From contig DATBEM010000121.1 of the NCBI GenBank assembly GCA_036276115.1, positions 1 to 64,000 of the forward strand: a DNA stretch of 64,000 nt, written 5' to 3'. Positions 50,504 through 59,062 of the stretch are shown in pieces. Made by a program: the position numbers and the translations under genes. The stretch's first letter is position 1. Each line of letters starts with the position of its first letter. Source of the stretch: Trebonia sp036276115 (GTDB lineage: Bacteria; Actinomycetota; Actinomycetes; Streptosporangiales; Streptosporangiaceae). The notes below the pieces were generated by a model, which was not told the DNA's origin, ran no database searches, and saw only the letters and a program-made list of their open reading frames with translations.

Positions 50504-51687
50504 GCGACGGCGTCAGCGCCTGGGGCGACAATTCCAATGGCCAGCTCGGGCAGGGAGACACGACCGGGGTCGCCGCGCCGACCCCGGTCAAGGGCCTGGG
50601 CACCGTGCGCAAGGTGGCGGCCGGCAGCGGCCACGTCGTGGCCCTGCTGGCCGACGGCACCGCGCTGAGCTGGGGACGCAACGCGTTCGGGCAGCTCGGC
50701 GACGGCACCATGAACAACCAGCTCCACCCCGTCCCGGTCAAGGGACTGGCTGGCATCAAGGACATCATCCCGGGCGGCGGGCAGACGCTGTTCCTGCTCG
50801 AGGACGGCACCGTGTGGGGGGCCGGGGCCGGCTTCTTCGGCCTGCTGGGCCCGCAGAACCTCGGCCTGTGCCCGGTGGCGGTCCAGGTCACGGACATCTC
50901 CGGCGTGACCGAGCTGACCTCCGGGGGCGGGCACGCGCTCGCGCTGCGGGCCGACGGCTCGCTGTGGACGTGGGGCCGCGATGACTACGGGCAGCTCGGC
51001 GACGGCCCCAACCCGGAGAACGTGCCCGGGCGCAAGATGATGAACCACTCCGAGCGGTCCTACTGGTCCCGGCCGCTGCCGACCCCGGTCAGCGGGGTCA
51101 CGGGCGAGATCGCGGCGCTGGCGGCCGGGGGCGGGCACAGCACGGTCATCCTCAAGGACGGCACGATGCTGTCCTGGGGCGACAACGACCGCGGCCAGCT
51201 CGGCGACGGCACCATGGACCACCGGTCCAGCCCCGGCCCGGTGCCCGGGGTCACCGACGTGGTCGCGGCGGCCTGCGCCTACCACCACACGCTGGCCCTG
51301 CGCCAGGACGGCACCGTGCTCGCGTTCGGCATCAACGACCGCGGCCAGCTCGGCGACGGCACCACCGAGCACCGCCCGAGCGCGGTCCCGGTCAAGGGCC
51401 TGGCCGACGTGGTCGCGGTGACCTGCGCCGGCGGCGGCGGCGAGGCCGACCCGGGCAACTTCGGCAGCAGCATGGCCCTGCTGCGCGACGGCACGGTGAT
51501 GGCCTGGGGCTGCAACGACCACGGCCAGCTGGGCGACGGCGGCACCAACCGCGGGCGGCTGGTCCCGGCGCCCGTTCCCGGCCTGTCCGGGATCGCCCAG
51601 ATCACCTCGGGCGGCGAGATCCCCTTCAGCCGGGAGAACCCGGGCGGCGGCTATGCCCTCGCGGTCGCGGCCGCGAGCATCGCGTGA
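50500..51687 (+). CDS. RCC1-repeat beta-propeller protein
   Basis: 395 aa with about seven RCC1 blades (LSWGRNAFGQLGDGT, LWTWGRDDYGQLGDG, LSWGDNDRGQLGDGT, LAFGINDRGQLGDGT, MAWGCNDHGQLGDGG). There is no signal peptide or membrane segment, so it should be cytosolic. The GTG overlaps the dehydrogenase stop (GTGA), proving it is an operon member. Bacterial RCC1 proteins are mostly secreted or unknown. A role as scaffold, lectin-like binder or enzyme is open. Confidence 0.92.
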   Translation: MSDGVSAWGDNSNGQLGQGDTTGVAAPTPVKGLGTVRKVAAGSGHVVALLADGTALSWGRNAFGQLGDGTMNNQLHPVPVKGLAGIKDIIPGGGQTLFLLEDGTVWGAGAGFFGLLGPQNLGLCPVAVQVTDISGVTELTSGGGHALALRADGSLWTWGRDDYGQLGDGPNPENVPGRKMMNHSERSYWSRPLPTPVSGVTGEIAALAAGGGHSTVILKDGTMLSWGDNDRGQLGDGTMDHRSSPGPVPGVTDVVAAACAYHHTLALRQDGTVLAFGINDRGQLGDGTTEHRPSAVPVKGLADVVAVTCAGGGGEADPGNFGSSMALLRDGTVMAWGCNDHGQLGDGGTNRGRLVPAPVPGLSGIAQITSGGEIPFSRENPGGGYALAVAAASIA

Positions 51688-51701
51688 GGACGGGAGCGGA
51701 C

Positions 51702-52472
51702 ATGACGAGCGAGCAGGCAAGCGGCTGGCACGGCAAGCGGGTCCTGGTGGCCGGCGGCGACGGCGAGATCGGCCGGGTGATCTGCGCCGGCCTCGCCGCC
51801 CGGGGGGCCGACATCGCGGTCGCCAGCATCGACGCCGAGGCGGCCGAGAAGCTGGCCGCGAGCCTGGCCACCGGGGCGAACCGGGTGGCGGCCTACCAGG
51901 CCGACATCACCGACCAGGACAAGGCCGAGGGCCTCGCCCGCGAGATCGCCGGGCAGTGGGGCGGGATCGACGTCCTGGTCAACTGCGCCGGGATCATGCG
52001 CGTCAGCCCGGCGCTGGAGTTCAGGGCGCCGGACTGGCGGGCGGTGGTGGAGACCAACCTCAACGCCGCGTTCTTCATCTCCCAGGCCGTCGGCCGGGTG
52101 ATGATCGCCGGCGGCGGCGGGCGGATGGTGCACCTGTCCTCGGTCCGGGGCACGGTCGGCCTCGCCATCGGCGGGTTCGTCGCCTACGGGACGAGCAAGG
52201 CGGGCCTGCACCTGATGATCAAGCAGCTGGCGGCCGAATGGGGGCAGCACCAGGTCTCGGTCAACGGGGTCGCGGCCGGGTTCGTGCGCACCGCGATGTC
52301 GGCCGGCGCGGGCGAGGGCTTCCAGGCCATGGTCGCCGCGCGCACCCCGCTGGGCCGGGTGGCCGAGATCAGCGAGATCGCGAACGCGACGGTGTACCTC
52401 GCCGGGCCGGACGCCAGCTTCATCACCGGCCAGGTGCTCGCGGTCGACGGCGGCCTGACCGCGACTCAGTGA
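51702..52472 (+). CDS. SDR ketoreductase
   Basis: 256 aa from the ATG at 51702, preceded by GGGAG; an in-frame GTG at 51684 overlaps the RCC1 stop. The nucleotide loop is AGGDGEIGRVICAGLA, with Asp in place of the usual Ser/Gly. NCAGIMRVSPALEF, HLSSVRGTVG and VAYGTSKAG (Tyr/Lys) are intact. Paralogue of the SDR at 46772. Confidence 0.88.
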   Translation: MTSEQASGWHGKRVLVAGGDGEIGRVICAGLAARGADIAVASIDAEAAEKLAASLATGANRVAAYQADITDQDKAEGLAREIAGQWGGIDVLVNCAGIMRVSPALEFRAPDWRAVVETNLNAAFFISQAVGRVMIAGGGGRMVHLSSVRGTVGLAIGGFVAYGTSKAGLHLMIKQLAAEWGQHQVSVNGVAAGFVRTAMSAGAGEGFQAMVAARTPLGRVAEISEIANATVYLAGPDASFITGQVLAVDGGLTATQ

Positions 52473-52513
52473 CGGCTTCGACCCAGTGACGCTCCCCAGC
52501 GAAAGGCGCAGAC

Positions 52514-53578
52514 ATGACCATGACCAGTGACTCCCACGCGCTCCCGGGCACCCCCGAGGCGCCTCCCGCCATGCAGATGATGGAGATGCTCTACGGGGCG
52601 CTGGCGACCCAGATGATCTCGGCCGCGGCCGAGCTCGGCATCGCCGACCTGCTGGCGGGCGGGCCCAAGACGGCGGACGAGCTGGCCACCGCCAGCGGGG
52701 CCGACCCGACCGGGCTGTACCGGCTGCTGCGCGGGCTGGCCGGCCTCGGCGTCTTCGCCGAGACCGCGCCGCGCACGTTCGCGACCACCCCGCTGGGCGA
52801 CACGCTGCGCACCGACGCCGAGGGCTCGATGCGCTTCCTGGCCCAGGACGTGGGCGGCCGGACCCGGCTGCTGGCCTACTCCGAGCTGGCCCACAGCGTG
52901 CGGACCGGCAAGCCCGCCTTCGACAAGGCCCACGGCACCAGCATGTGGTCCTACCTGCAGTCCCACCCGGCCGAGCTGGCGGTGTTCGGCAAGGCCATGG
53001 GCAACCTGGCCAGCGCCGCCCACTCGGCCGCGTTCCAGTCCTATGACCTGTCCGGCGTGCGCCGCCTGGTCGACGTTGGCGGCGGCGAGGGCTACCTGAT
53101 CGCGGCCCTGCTGCCGTACTACCCGGACATGACCGGCGTGCTGTTCGACGAGCCGCACGTCGCGCAGGGGGCCGCCGCGGTCTTCGCCGCGGCCGGGCTG
53201 AGCGACCGGACCGAGGTCGCCAGCGGCGACGCCTTCTCCGCGGTGCCGGCCGACGGCGACGTCTACGTGCTGTCCTCGATCTTGTTCAGCTACCTGGACG
53301 ATGAGTCGGTCACGCTGCTGTCGAACATCCGCAAGGTCATGAACTCGGCGGGGCGGATCTTGATCCTGGAGCCGGTCCTGCCCGAGGGGAACGCCTACCA
53401 CCCGGGCAAGCTGCTCGACGTCACCCAGCTCGCGCTGCACCGCGGCGGCGTCCGGGGCCAGGCGGAGTTCGAGGCGCTGTTCGCGGCGGCGGGCCTGCGC
53501 CTGGGCGAGATCCGGCGCATGTGGCCGTCGGCGCCGACCGACATGATCGTGGCGGTCGCCGCCGAGGGCGCGCAGTGA
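52514..53578 (+). CDS. SAM-dependent O-methyltransferase fold protein
   Basis: 354 aa. The N-terminal winged-helix dimer domain (TADELATASGADPTGLYRLLRGL) and SAM motif LVDVGGGEGYLIAALL mark the DmpM/DnrK family. The catalytic His of plant-type OMTs (VLHDW) is absent: the stretch reads SSILFSYLDDE. DnrK and RdmB relatives also lack it, and RdmB hydroxylates instead of methylating. So methylation or SAM-dependent decarboxylation/hydroxylation are both possible. Confidence 0.88.
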   Translation: MTMTSDSHALPGTPEAPPAMQMMEMLYGALATQMISAAAELGIADLLAGGPKTADELATASGADPTGLYRLLRGLAGLGVFAETAPRTFATTPLGDTLRTDAEGSMRFLAQDVGGRTRLLAYSELAHSVRTGKPAFDKAHGTSMWSYLQSHPAELAVFGKAMGNLASAAHSAAFQSYDLSGVRRLVDVGGGEGYLIAALLPYYPDMTGVLFDEPHVAQGAAAVFAAAGLSDRTEVASGDAFSAVPADGDVYVLSSILFSYLDDESVTLLSNIRKVMNSAGRILILEPVLPEGNAYHPGKLLDVTQLALHRGGVRGQAEFEALFAAAGLRLGEIRRMWPSAPTDMIVAVAAEGAQ

Positions 53579-54351
53579 GCGCGGGCGTCGCCAGCTACCC
53601 CGACCTGCCGGGCAAGGTCGCGGTGGTCACGGCGGGCTCGCGCGGCATCGGGGCGCAGACCTGCCGGCACTTCGCCGCCAACGGGATGAAGGTCGCGGTC
53701 TGCGGCCGGGACGCCGAGGCGATCAAGTCGGTGGTGGCCGACATCGAGGCGGCCGGAGGCAAGGCGGTCGGCGTCGCGGCCGACTGCACCGACCCGGCCG
53801 CCCTGCAGTCGCTGCGGGCGACCACCGAGCAGGCCCTGGGGCCGGTTGACGTGCTGGCCGCGTTCGCCGGCTTCGACACCGGCCCGGCCCCGGTCGAGCA
53901 GGTGACCGAGGAGGGCTGGCGGGCCGTCATCGACGGCAACCTCACCGCCACCTTCCTCACCATCAGCGCGTTCCTGCCGGGCATGATCGAGCGCCAGCGC
54001 GGCTCCATCATCACCATGTCCTCGGCGGCGGGGCGGCTGCCGGGCTGGTCGTCGGTGGCGTACGCGGCCGCCAAGGCGGGCATCCTCATGCTCACCCGGC
54101 GCACCGCCCTCGACGTCGGCCGGCACAACATCCGGGTCAACGCCATCGCCCCGTCGGCCATCCTCACCGAGCGCCAGGAGCAGCGGATCCCGGTGGCCGT
54201 GCGCGAGCAGGTCATCAAGGAGCAGTTCCTCATCGCCCGCTGGGGGACCCCGGAGGACTGCGCCAACGCGGCGCTGTTCCTCGCGTCCGACGCGTCGTCG
54301 TGGATCACCGGGGACACGATCGACATCGCCGGCGGAAAGATCATGATCTAA
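53575..54351 (+). CDS. SDR ketoreductase, FabG-like
   Basis: 258 aa. GTG overlaps the methyltransferase stop. TAGSRGIGAQTCRHFAANG, SSAAGRLPG and SVAYAAAKAG are the cofactor and catalytic parts. It shares YPDLPGKVAVVT at the start and DIAGGKIMI at the end with the SDR at 10485. One of this pair may be the C-19 type reductase of pentangular pathways; which one is not clear. Confidence 0.9.
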   Translation: MSAGVASYPDLPGKVAVVTAGSRGIGAQTCRHFAANGMKVAVCGRDAEAIKSVVADIEAAGGKAVGVAADCTDPAALQSLRATTEQALGPVDVLAAFAGFDTGPAPVEQVTEEGWRAVIDGNLTATFLTISAFLPGMIERQRGSIITMSSAAGRLPGWSSVAYAAAKAGILMLTRRTALDVGRHNIRVNAIAPSAILTERQEQRIPVAVREQVIKEQFLIARWGTPEDCANAALFLASDASSWITGDTIDIAGGKIMI

Positions 54352-54360
54352 GGAGTCCCG

Positions 54361-55386
54361 ATGCAATCCCTTGAGGTCGTGGCGGTCACCAAGGCCCCCG
54401 GGCCGGACAGCCTGCAGCTCAAGCCAACGGCGATCGCCGACCCTCCGGCCGGGCACGCGCGCGTCCGGGTCGAGGCGGCCGGCGTCTCCTACGGCGACCT
54501 TCTCTTCCAGCGCGGGGTCGTGCCCGGCGGCCCCAAGCCGCCGTTCACGCCCGGCTGCGACCTCACCGGCGTGGTCGAGTCGGCCGGCGCGGGGGTGACC
54601 AGCGTGCGGCCCGGGGACCGGGTCACCGCGCTGGTCGTCTCGGGCGGGTACAGCACGGTGGCCAACGTGCCCGCCGAGCGGCTGGTCAAGGTCCCCGACG
54701 GCCTGGACCCGGTGCGGGTGGCGGCGGTGACGCTGAACTACTTCATCGCCTACCAGATGCTGCACCGGGTGGCCCGGGTCACCAGTGGCCAGCGCATCCT
54801 GGTGCACGGCGCCTCGGGCGGGGTCGGCCTGGCCTTCCTCCAGCTCGCCGCCCAGATCGGCGGCGTGACGGCCTGGGGCACCACCTCGGCCGCCAACTTC
54901 GACATCGTCAAGGACAACGGGGCGACCCCGATCGACTACCGCGCCGGGGACTTCAGCCGGGTCGTGCGGGCGGCGGGCGGCCACCTCGACGCGGTCTTCG
55001 ACCACATCGGCGGCACCCAGTTCCTGAAGTCCTACAGCGTGCTGCGCCGGGGCGGGATCCTCGTCGCCTACGGGCAGAACGCGGCCCTGCGCAACGGGCG
55101 GCCGGACATGCTGGCGGGCGCGGTCGGCTTCCTGGGCGGGATCGCCGCGCCCAAGCTGCTGCCCGACGGGCGCCGGACCATGTTCTACAACGCCTGGCTG
55201 CTGGAGAAGACCGAGCCGGAGGCGTACCGCACGGACCTGACCGCGGTGCTGGCCCTCCTGGCGCAGGGCAAGATCGCGCCCAAGTCCGTCGCCACCATGC
55301 CCATCGCGCAGGCGAGCAAGGCGTTCCAGCTGCTGGAGGACGGGGTGAGCGGCAAGCTCGTCCTGGACTGCGCGCAGGCCGCCTGA
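54361..55386 (+). CDS. MDR-family quinone oxidoreductase
   Basis: 341 aa. GroES-like part VEAAGVSYGDLLFQRG and PPFTPGCDLTGVVESAGAGV, then Rossmann domain ILVHGASGGVGLAFLQLAAQIGG. No zinc ligands are visible. Quinone reductase or enoyl reductase, NADPH type. Nine bases separate it from the SDR and the start has AAGGAG. Confidence 0.9.
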   Translation: MQSLEVVAVTKAPGPDSLQLKPTAIADPPAGHARVRVEAAGVSYGDLLFQRGVVPGGPKPPFTPGCDLTGVVESAGAGVTSVRPGDRVTALVVSGGYSTVANVPAERLVKVPDGLDPVRVAAVTLNYFIAYQMLHRVARVTSGQRILVHGASGGVGLAFLQLAAQIGGVTAWGTTSAANFDIVKDNGATPIDYRAGDFSRVVRAAGGHLDAVFDHIGGTQFLKSYSVLRRGGILVAYGQNAALRNGRPDMLAGAVGFLGGIAAPKLLPDGRRTMFYNAWLLEKTEPEAYRTDLTAVLALLAQGKIAPKSVATMPIAQASKAFQLLEDGVSGKLVLDCAQAA

Positions 55387-55418
55387 CCGGACCAGAAGCC
55401 GAAGAAAGGCAGCTCGCG

Positions 55419-56045
55419 ATGACGGTCACGCAGCACGGCACGTTCGATTTCACGCTCATGTACCTCACGCACGCGGCCTTCCGCCGGGACCTGGGACGGC
55501 TCGCGGACGCGGTCGCGGCCGGGCGGGCCTGCACCAAGGGGGCGCAGGCGGGCTGGACCGTGTTCAAGGACCAGCTCAACGTGCACCACAGCGTGGAGGA
55601 CGCCGCCTTGTGGCCCAAGGTGGCCAGCGCGGCCCGCGGCCGGCCCGACGCGGTCGCCCTGATGGCGGAGATGGAGGCGGAGCACGCGGCCCTGCACCCC
55701 CGGCTGGACGCGGTCGAGGCCGCCCTGGCGCACCGGGGCGCCGACCTCGCCAGCCGGGTCGCCGGCCTCGGCGACGTGCTCGAGCGGCACATGCGGCATG
55801 AGGAGGACAGCGCCCTCCCGCTCATCGAGGAGGTGCTCCCGCCGCGGGACTGGGGCGCCTTCCGCAGCGCGATGGCGCGCCGCCAGGGGGTCAGGGGAGC
55901 GGCCATGTACGTTCCCTGGGTCCTGGACGGGCTCGGGCCGGCCGACCAGCGCCGGTTCATGATCGACATGGGGCGGCGGGTGCAGGTCGCCAACACGCTC
56001 GTCTTCCAGTGGAACTACAAGGTGCGCCACCTCTGGGGCCGCTAG
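55419..56045 (+). CDS. Hemerythrin-domain protein
   Basis: 208 aa four-helix bundle. His/Glu pattern: MYLTHAAFRRD, NVHHSVEDAALWP, MEAEHAALHPRLD and RHMRHEEDSALP supply a di-iron site. A C-terminal extension of about 60 residues (VPWVLDGLGPADQRRFM) is not part of the core. It could sense or supply oxygen for pathway oxygenases. Last gene of the tailoring operon. Confidence 0.9.
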   Translation: MTVTQHGTFDFTLMYLTHAAFRRDLGRLADAVAAGRACTKGAQAGWTVFKDQLNVHHSVEDAALWPKVASAARGRPDAVALMAEMEAEHAALHPRLDAVEAALAHRGADLASRVAGLGDVLERHMRHEEDSALPLIEEVLPPRDWGAFRSAMARRQGVRGAAMYVPWVLDGLGPADQRRFMIDMGRRVQVANTLVFQWNYKVRHLWGR

Positions 56046-56087
56046 GCCCCGGCCGCCCTCCCGCGCGCCGGCGTTCTTCCCTCCGGC

Positions 56088-57875
56088 CTACCGGTAGGCC
56101 CACGACCATTGCTGGTTGGCCCCGGCGTTGCAGGTCCATAGCTCCAGCGGGGTGCCCGCGGCGGTGGCGCCGCCGGTCACGTCCAGGCACAGGCCGGACT
56201 GCTGGCCGACGATCGTCCCGCCCGCCGCCACGGTCCACTTCTGGTTGGCCCCGCCGTTGCACGGCCACAGCTCGACCTTGGTGCCGGGGGCGGTCTGGTT
56301 GTCGTAGGCGTCGAGGCACTCGGTGGCGCCCATGGTGCGCAGCTCGCCGGCCGGGGTCGGCGACCATTCCTGGTTGATGCCGCCGTTGCAGCCCCAGATC
56401 TCCTCCCCGGTGCCGGGGAAGTAGACGTATGGCCCGGGGGCGGCATTGCCCCGGGTGTCCAGGCAGTCGCCGGACTGCGCGCTGACGAGCTCGCCGGTGC
56501 CGCCGGTCCCCGACGCCGGGACGGCCGCGATGAGGGTGACGCCGCCAGGCTGCACGGTCGTGGTGAAGGTGCCGGCCACGGTGCCATCGGACCCGCCGCT
56601 CCACAGGTCGGTGACGCTGGCCGCCCCGGTCAGCCCGAGCTGGGCCAGCGGCACGCTGAACGAGTGGCTGGCGCTGGTGTCGGTGTTGAATATCCCGATG
56701 TCCCAGGTGCCATTGCCCTGGCGCTTGGCGAAGACCTGCTCGCTGCCGCTGTCGATGACCCGGCCGGCCGGGATGCCGTCCTGGTCGACCGCGATCACGG
56801 CGGCGTCGCGCAGGAGGGCCAGGTCGCCGGAGTCGAGGTGGGTCAGGTCGCTGCCGAGCAGCAGCGGGGCGCTGGCCAGCGACCACAGTGACAGCTGCGA
56901 CTGCCGCTCGGGGGCGGTGAGCCCGTCGTTGCCGCCGTTCCCGACCTCGACGGAGTCGTAGTCATTCCAGCCGCCGGGGCCGCCGTAGGGCTGCCAGCTG
57001 GCGGCGGCGTCGAGCCGGCCGGACACGTTGCCCCAGTCGGTGAGCGGGTAGCTGCTGCCGCCGGACCCGCAGTAGCACTCGATGTCCCCGCCGGTGCGCC
57101 AGCCGTTGGCAAGCGATGACCAGGTGGGGCCGTCGGCGATGTTCAGGCTGTTGGACAGCTCGAGCGCGATCGGGCGGCCGGACTGCTGCAGGGCGGTGGA
57201 CCAGGCCTGCACGTCCGGCAGGTCGAACGAGCCGACCCCGTCCAGCTTCACGTAGTCCACGCCCCAGGCGGCGAGCTCGTCCGCCCAGGAGTTGATGAAC
57301 GCCTGCGCGCCCGGCTTGCTGTAGTCGATCCCCTGCATTCCGCCGCAGTTGTAGTTGTTCTCGCCCGCCCCGTCGGCGATCTGGGCAGCGGTATAGGAGG
57401 TGCCCTGGATCGGGGTGTTCTGGGCGACGGCCTGGTCGGAGATGCCCGGCGTCAGGTACAGGCCGAACTTCAGGCCCAGCCCGTGCACGTAACTGGCGAC
57501 GACCGCGATGCCGTTGGTGGAGCCGCTGGGCGGGAACGCGCTGGCGTTGGTCACCCACCGCCCGTTGGAGTCCACGGCCGGCCCCTGGCCGCCGGGGCAG
57601 TTGTACCAGAAGTCGTCCTGGTTGACGTAGTCGTAGCCAAGCCCGTGCAGGCCGCTGGAGACCAGGGCGCTGGCCTGCGCCTCGTCCTTGGCGGCGGTGG
57701 GGGCCGAGCGCAGGAAGCTCCAGCTGCTCCAGCCCATGAGCGGCGCGCTGGCCGCCAGCCCGTTGTTCGCGGCCAGCGCCGGCGGTGGCGCCGCCACCGC
57801 CGCGAGCCCGAGGCCCGCGATGATGGCGGCGGCCAGCGCCAGCGCCGCCTGCCGTGGTCGTGTACGTGGACGCAT
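56088..57875 (-). CDS. Secreted GH27 alpha-galactosidase with ricin-type CBM13
   Basis: 595 aa. Signal peptide with AAAIIAGLGLAAVAAPPPALA, then the GH27 barrel: PLMGWSSWSF, YDYVNQDDFW, nucleophile Asp212 in YVKLDG and acid/base Asp264 in WRTGGDIE. A beta-sandwich follows, then a ricin-B lectin trefoil with QEW, QKW and QQW repeats. GGGAGG lies before the ATG. It cleaves terminal alpha-galactose from polysaccharides. It is convergent with the hemerythrin gene and not part of the PKS locus. Confidence 0.94.
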   Translation of the reverse strand: MRPRTRPRQAALALAAAIIAGLGLAAVAAPPPALAANNGLAASAPLMGWSSWSFLRSAPTAAKDEAQASALVSSGLHGLGYDYVNQDDFWYNCPGGQGPAVDSNGRWVTNASAFPPSGSTNGIAVVASYVHGLGLKFGLYLTPGISDQAVAQNTPIQGTSYTAAQIADGAGENNYNCGGMQGIDYSKPGAQAFINSWADELAAWGVDYVKLDGVGSFDLPDVQAWSTALQQSGRPIALELSNSLNIADGPTWSSLANGWRTGGDIECYCGSGGSSYPLTDWGNVSGRLDAAASWQPYGGPGGWNDYDSVEVGNGGNDGLTAPERQSQLSLWSLASAPLLLGSDLTHLDSGDLALLRDAAVIAVDQDGIPAGRVIDSGSEQVFAKRQGNGTWDIGIFNTDTSASHSFSVPLAQLGLTGAASVTDLWSGGSDGTVAGTFTTTVQPGGVTLIAAVPASGTGGTGELVSAQSGDCLDTRGNAAPGPYVYFPGTGEEIWGCNGGINQEWSPTPAGELRTMGATECLDAYDNQTAPGTKVELWPCNGGANQKWTVAAGGTIVGQQSGLCLDVTGGATAAGTPLELWTCNAGANQQWSWAYR

Positions 57876-57907
57876 CGGTCCTCCCGCGCTTGAGGAAACG
57901 TAAACCG

Positions 57908-57971
57908 ACGATCCGTCGCACTTATCACCATGTCAATACGAGAACTGAAACAAGAACGTTCACAAATGAAC
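57908..57971 (-). promoter_or_regulatory. GH27 promoter with upstream inverted repeats
   Basis: Minus strand TTGACA (57936 to 57931), 17 bases, GATCGT (57913 to 57908). Further upstream GTTCA-CAAA-TGAAC (57958-57971) is a perfect inverted repeat, followed by GGGCAGGCTGCCC. Sugar-responsive regulation is likely. Confidence 0.5.
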
Positions 57972-58025
57972 GGGCAGGCTGCCCGCGGCATGGCACGACC
58001 TGGCCGGGCCCGGTAGCGTCGGGGC

Positions 58026-58430
58026 ATGTTCAGCAAGCGCCGCGGCCCCGGCGGACCGGGCGGCGCCCCCCAGGATCACCATGCCCCTCAAGGCCACCAG
58101 GCACCCCGCGATCACGCCAGCGCGGCCGGCCCCGTCCTCCCGGCCCGGACCGAGTTCGAGGGGCAGTTCTTCCTCCTCGACCGGGGCCAGGGCGGGCGGC
58201 GCACCCCGGTCTTCAGCCACTACCGGCCGGTGTTCCGGTTCGATGACGCCTACGTGGCCGGCACGGTCACGCTGCCGGAGGGCACCGAGATGATGATGCC
58301 GGGCGGCGACTGGACGACGGTGACGGTCCAGCTGGCCCAGCCCGCCCCGATGGAGGCGGGCATGCACTTCTCGGTCCACGAGGACGACCGCCGGGTCGGC
58401 ACCGGCCAGGTGACGCGGGTCATCCGCTGA
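58026..58430 (+). CDS. Stand-alone EF-Tu domain III-like protein
   Basis: 134 aa. After a His/Gly/Pro-rich leader of about 38 residues, the rest matches the last beta-barrel of elongation factor Tu: TEFEGQFFLLDRGQGGRRTP, FSHYRPVFRFDDAYVAGTVTLP, GTEMMMPGGDWTTVTVQL, MEAGMHFSVHEDDRRVGTG. The GTPase domain and domain II are absent. Full EF-Tu is about 397 aa. It may bind EF-Tu partners such as tRNA or EF-Ts, or act as a decoy for EF-Tu ligands. Function unknown. Confidence 0.82.
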   Translation: MFSKRRGPGGPGGAPQDHHAPQGHQAPRDHASAAGPVLPARTEFEGQFFLLDRGQGGRRTPVFSHYRPVFRFDDAYVAGTVTLPEGTEMMMPGGDWTTVTVQLAQPAPMEAGMHFSVHEDDRRVGTGQVTRVIR

Positions 58431-58454
58431 CCCGCGCGGGCCGCCCGCGCCTGC

Positions 58455-58952
58455 TCAGGCGGACGCGTGCTGGGAGTCGGCGTGGATGCGGTCGATGCAG
58501 ATCGCGATGGCGATCATGAGCGCCGGGTCCTGCCCGCCGGGCACGTCCACCCAGTAGGTGTCGCGCATCCGCCACCGCTCGCGCGACATCTGCCCGCAGA
58601 CGATGCCGTCGAGGTCGCGGATCTCGAAGTCCTTGCCGGTGAAGTTGCCGGTCGCCGCCAGCTCGCGGCCGTCGGCCAGGGTGATCTCGTACCGCTGCTT
58701 GAACAGCGAGAAGGCCTGCCGGACGGAGGCCGCGACGGTCCCGGCGCCGTCCTCCACCCGCAGCGTCTCCCGCCACGCGAACAGCTTGCGGCGGATCAGG
58801 GCGCGCACGGTGCCGCCCGTGTCCAGCAGGGTGAACGCCTCCCGGCTGAACGGCCCGCTGCCGTCGACCAGGAACGCCTGGGCGCCGGACTCGTCCTCGA
58901 TCCAGAAGTCCGACGTGAATGAGAAGAGCTTCTCCCGCACCAGGTATCGCAT
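58455..58952 (-). CDS. LURP-one-related (DUF567) family protein
   Basis: 165 aa. MRYLVREKLFSFTSDFWIEDE, FSREAFTLLDTGGTVRALIRRKLFAWRETL and YWVDVPGGQDPALMIAIAICIDRI show the tubby-like beta-barrel with central helix. These proteins may bind lipids; the function is unclear. Convergent with the EF-Tu-domain gene. Confidence 0.85.
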   Translation of the reverse strand: MRYLVREKLFSFTSDFWIEDESGAQAFLVDGSGPFSREAFTLLDTGGTVRALIRRKLFAWRETLRVEDGAGTVAASVRQAFSLFKQRYEITLADGRELAATGNFTGKDFEIRDLDGIVCGQMSRERWRMRDTYWVDVPGGQDPALMIAIAICIDRIHADSQHASA

Positions 58953-59027
58953 GCCCGGGCCAACGAGCCAGCCGGTCGCGGCGTTCCCGGGGGTGGTGTT
59001 CCCTGAGGTGACGGCAAGACTGAGAGC

Positions 59028-59055
59028 TTGACTCTCAAATTGAGAGTGCTACTAT
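59028..59055 (+). promoter_or_regulatory. TetR promoter with 17-bp palindromic operator
   Basis: ACTCTCAA-A-TTGAGAGT (59031-59047) is a perfect palindrome between TTGACT (59028-59033) and TACTAT (59050-59055). A third half-site, TGAGAG, lies at 59021. The -10 is seven bases before the GTG at 59063, so the transcript is probably leaderless and self-repressed. Confidence 0.7.
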
Positions 59056-59062
59056 CAATCCT

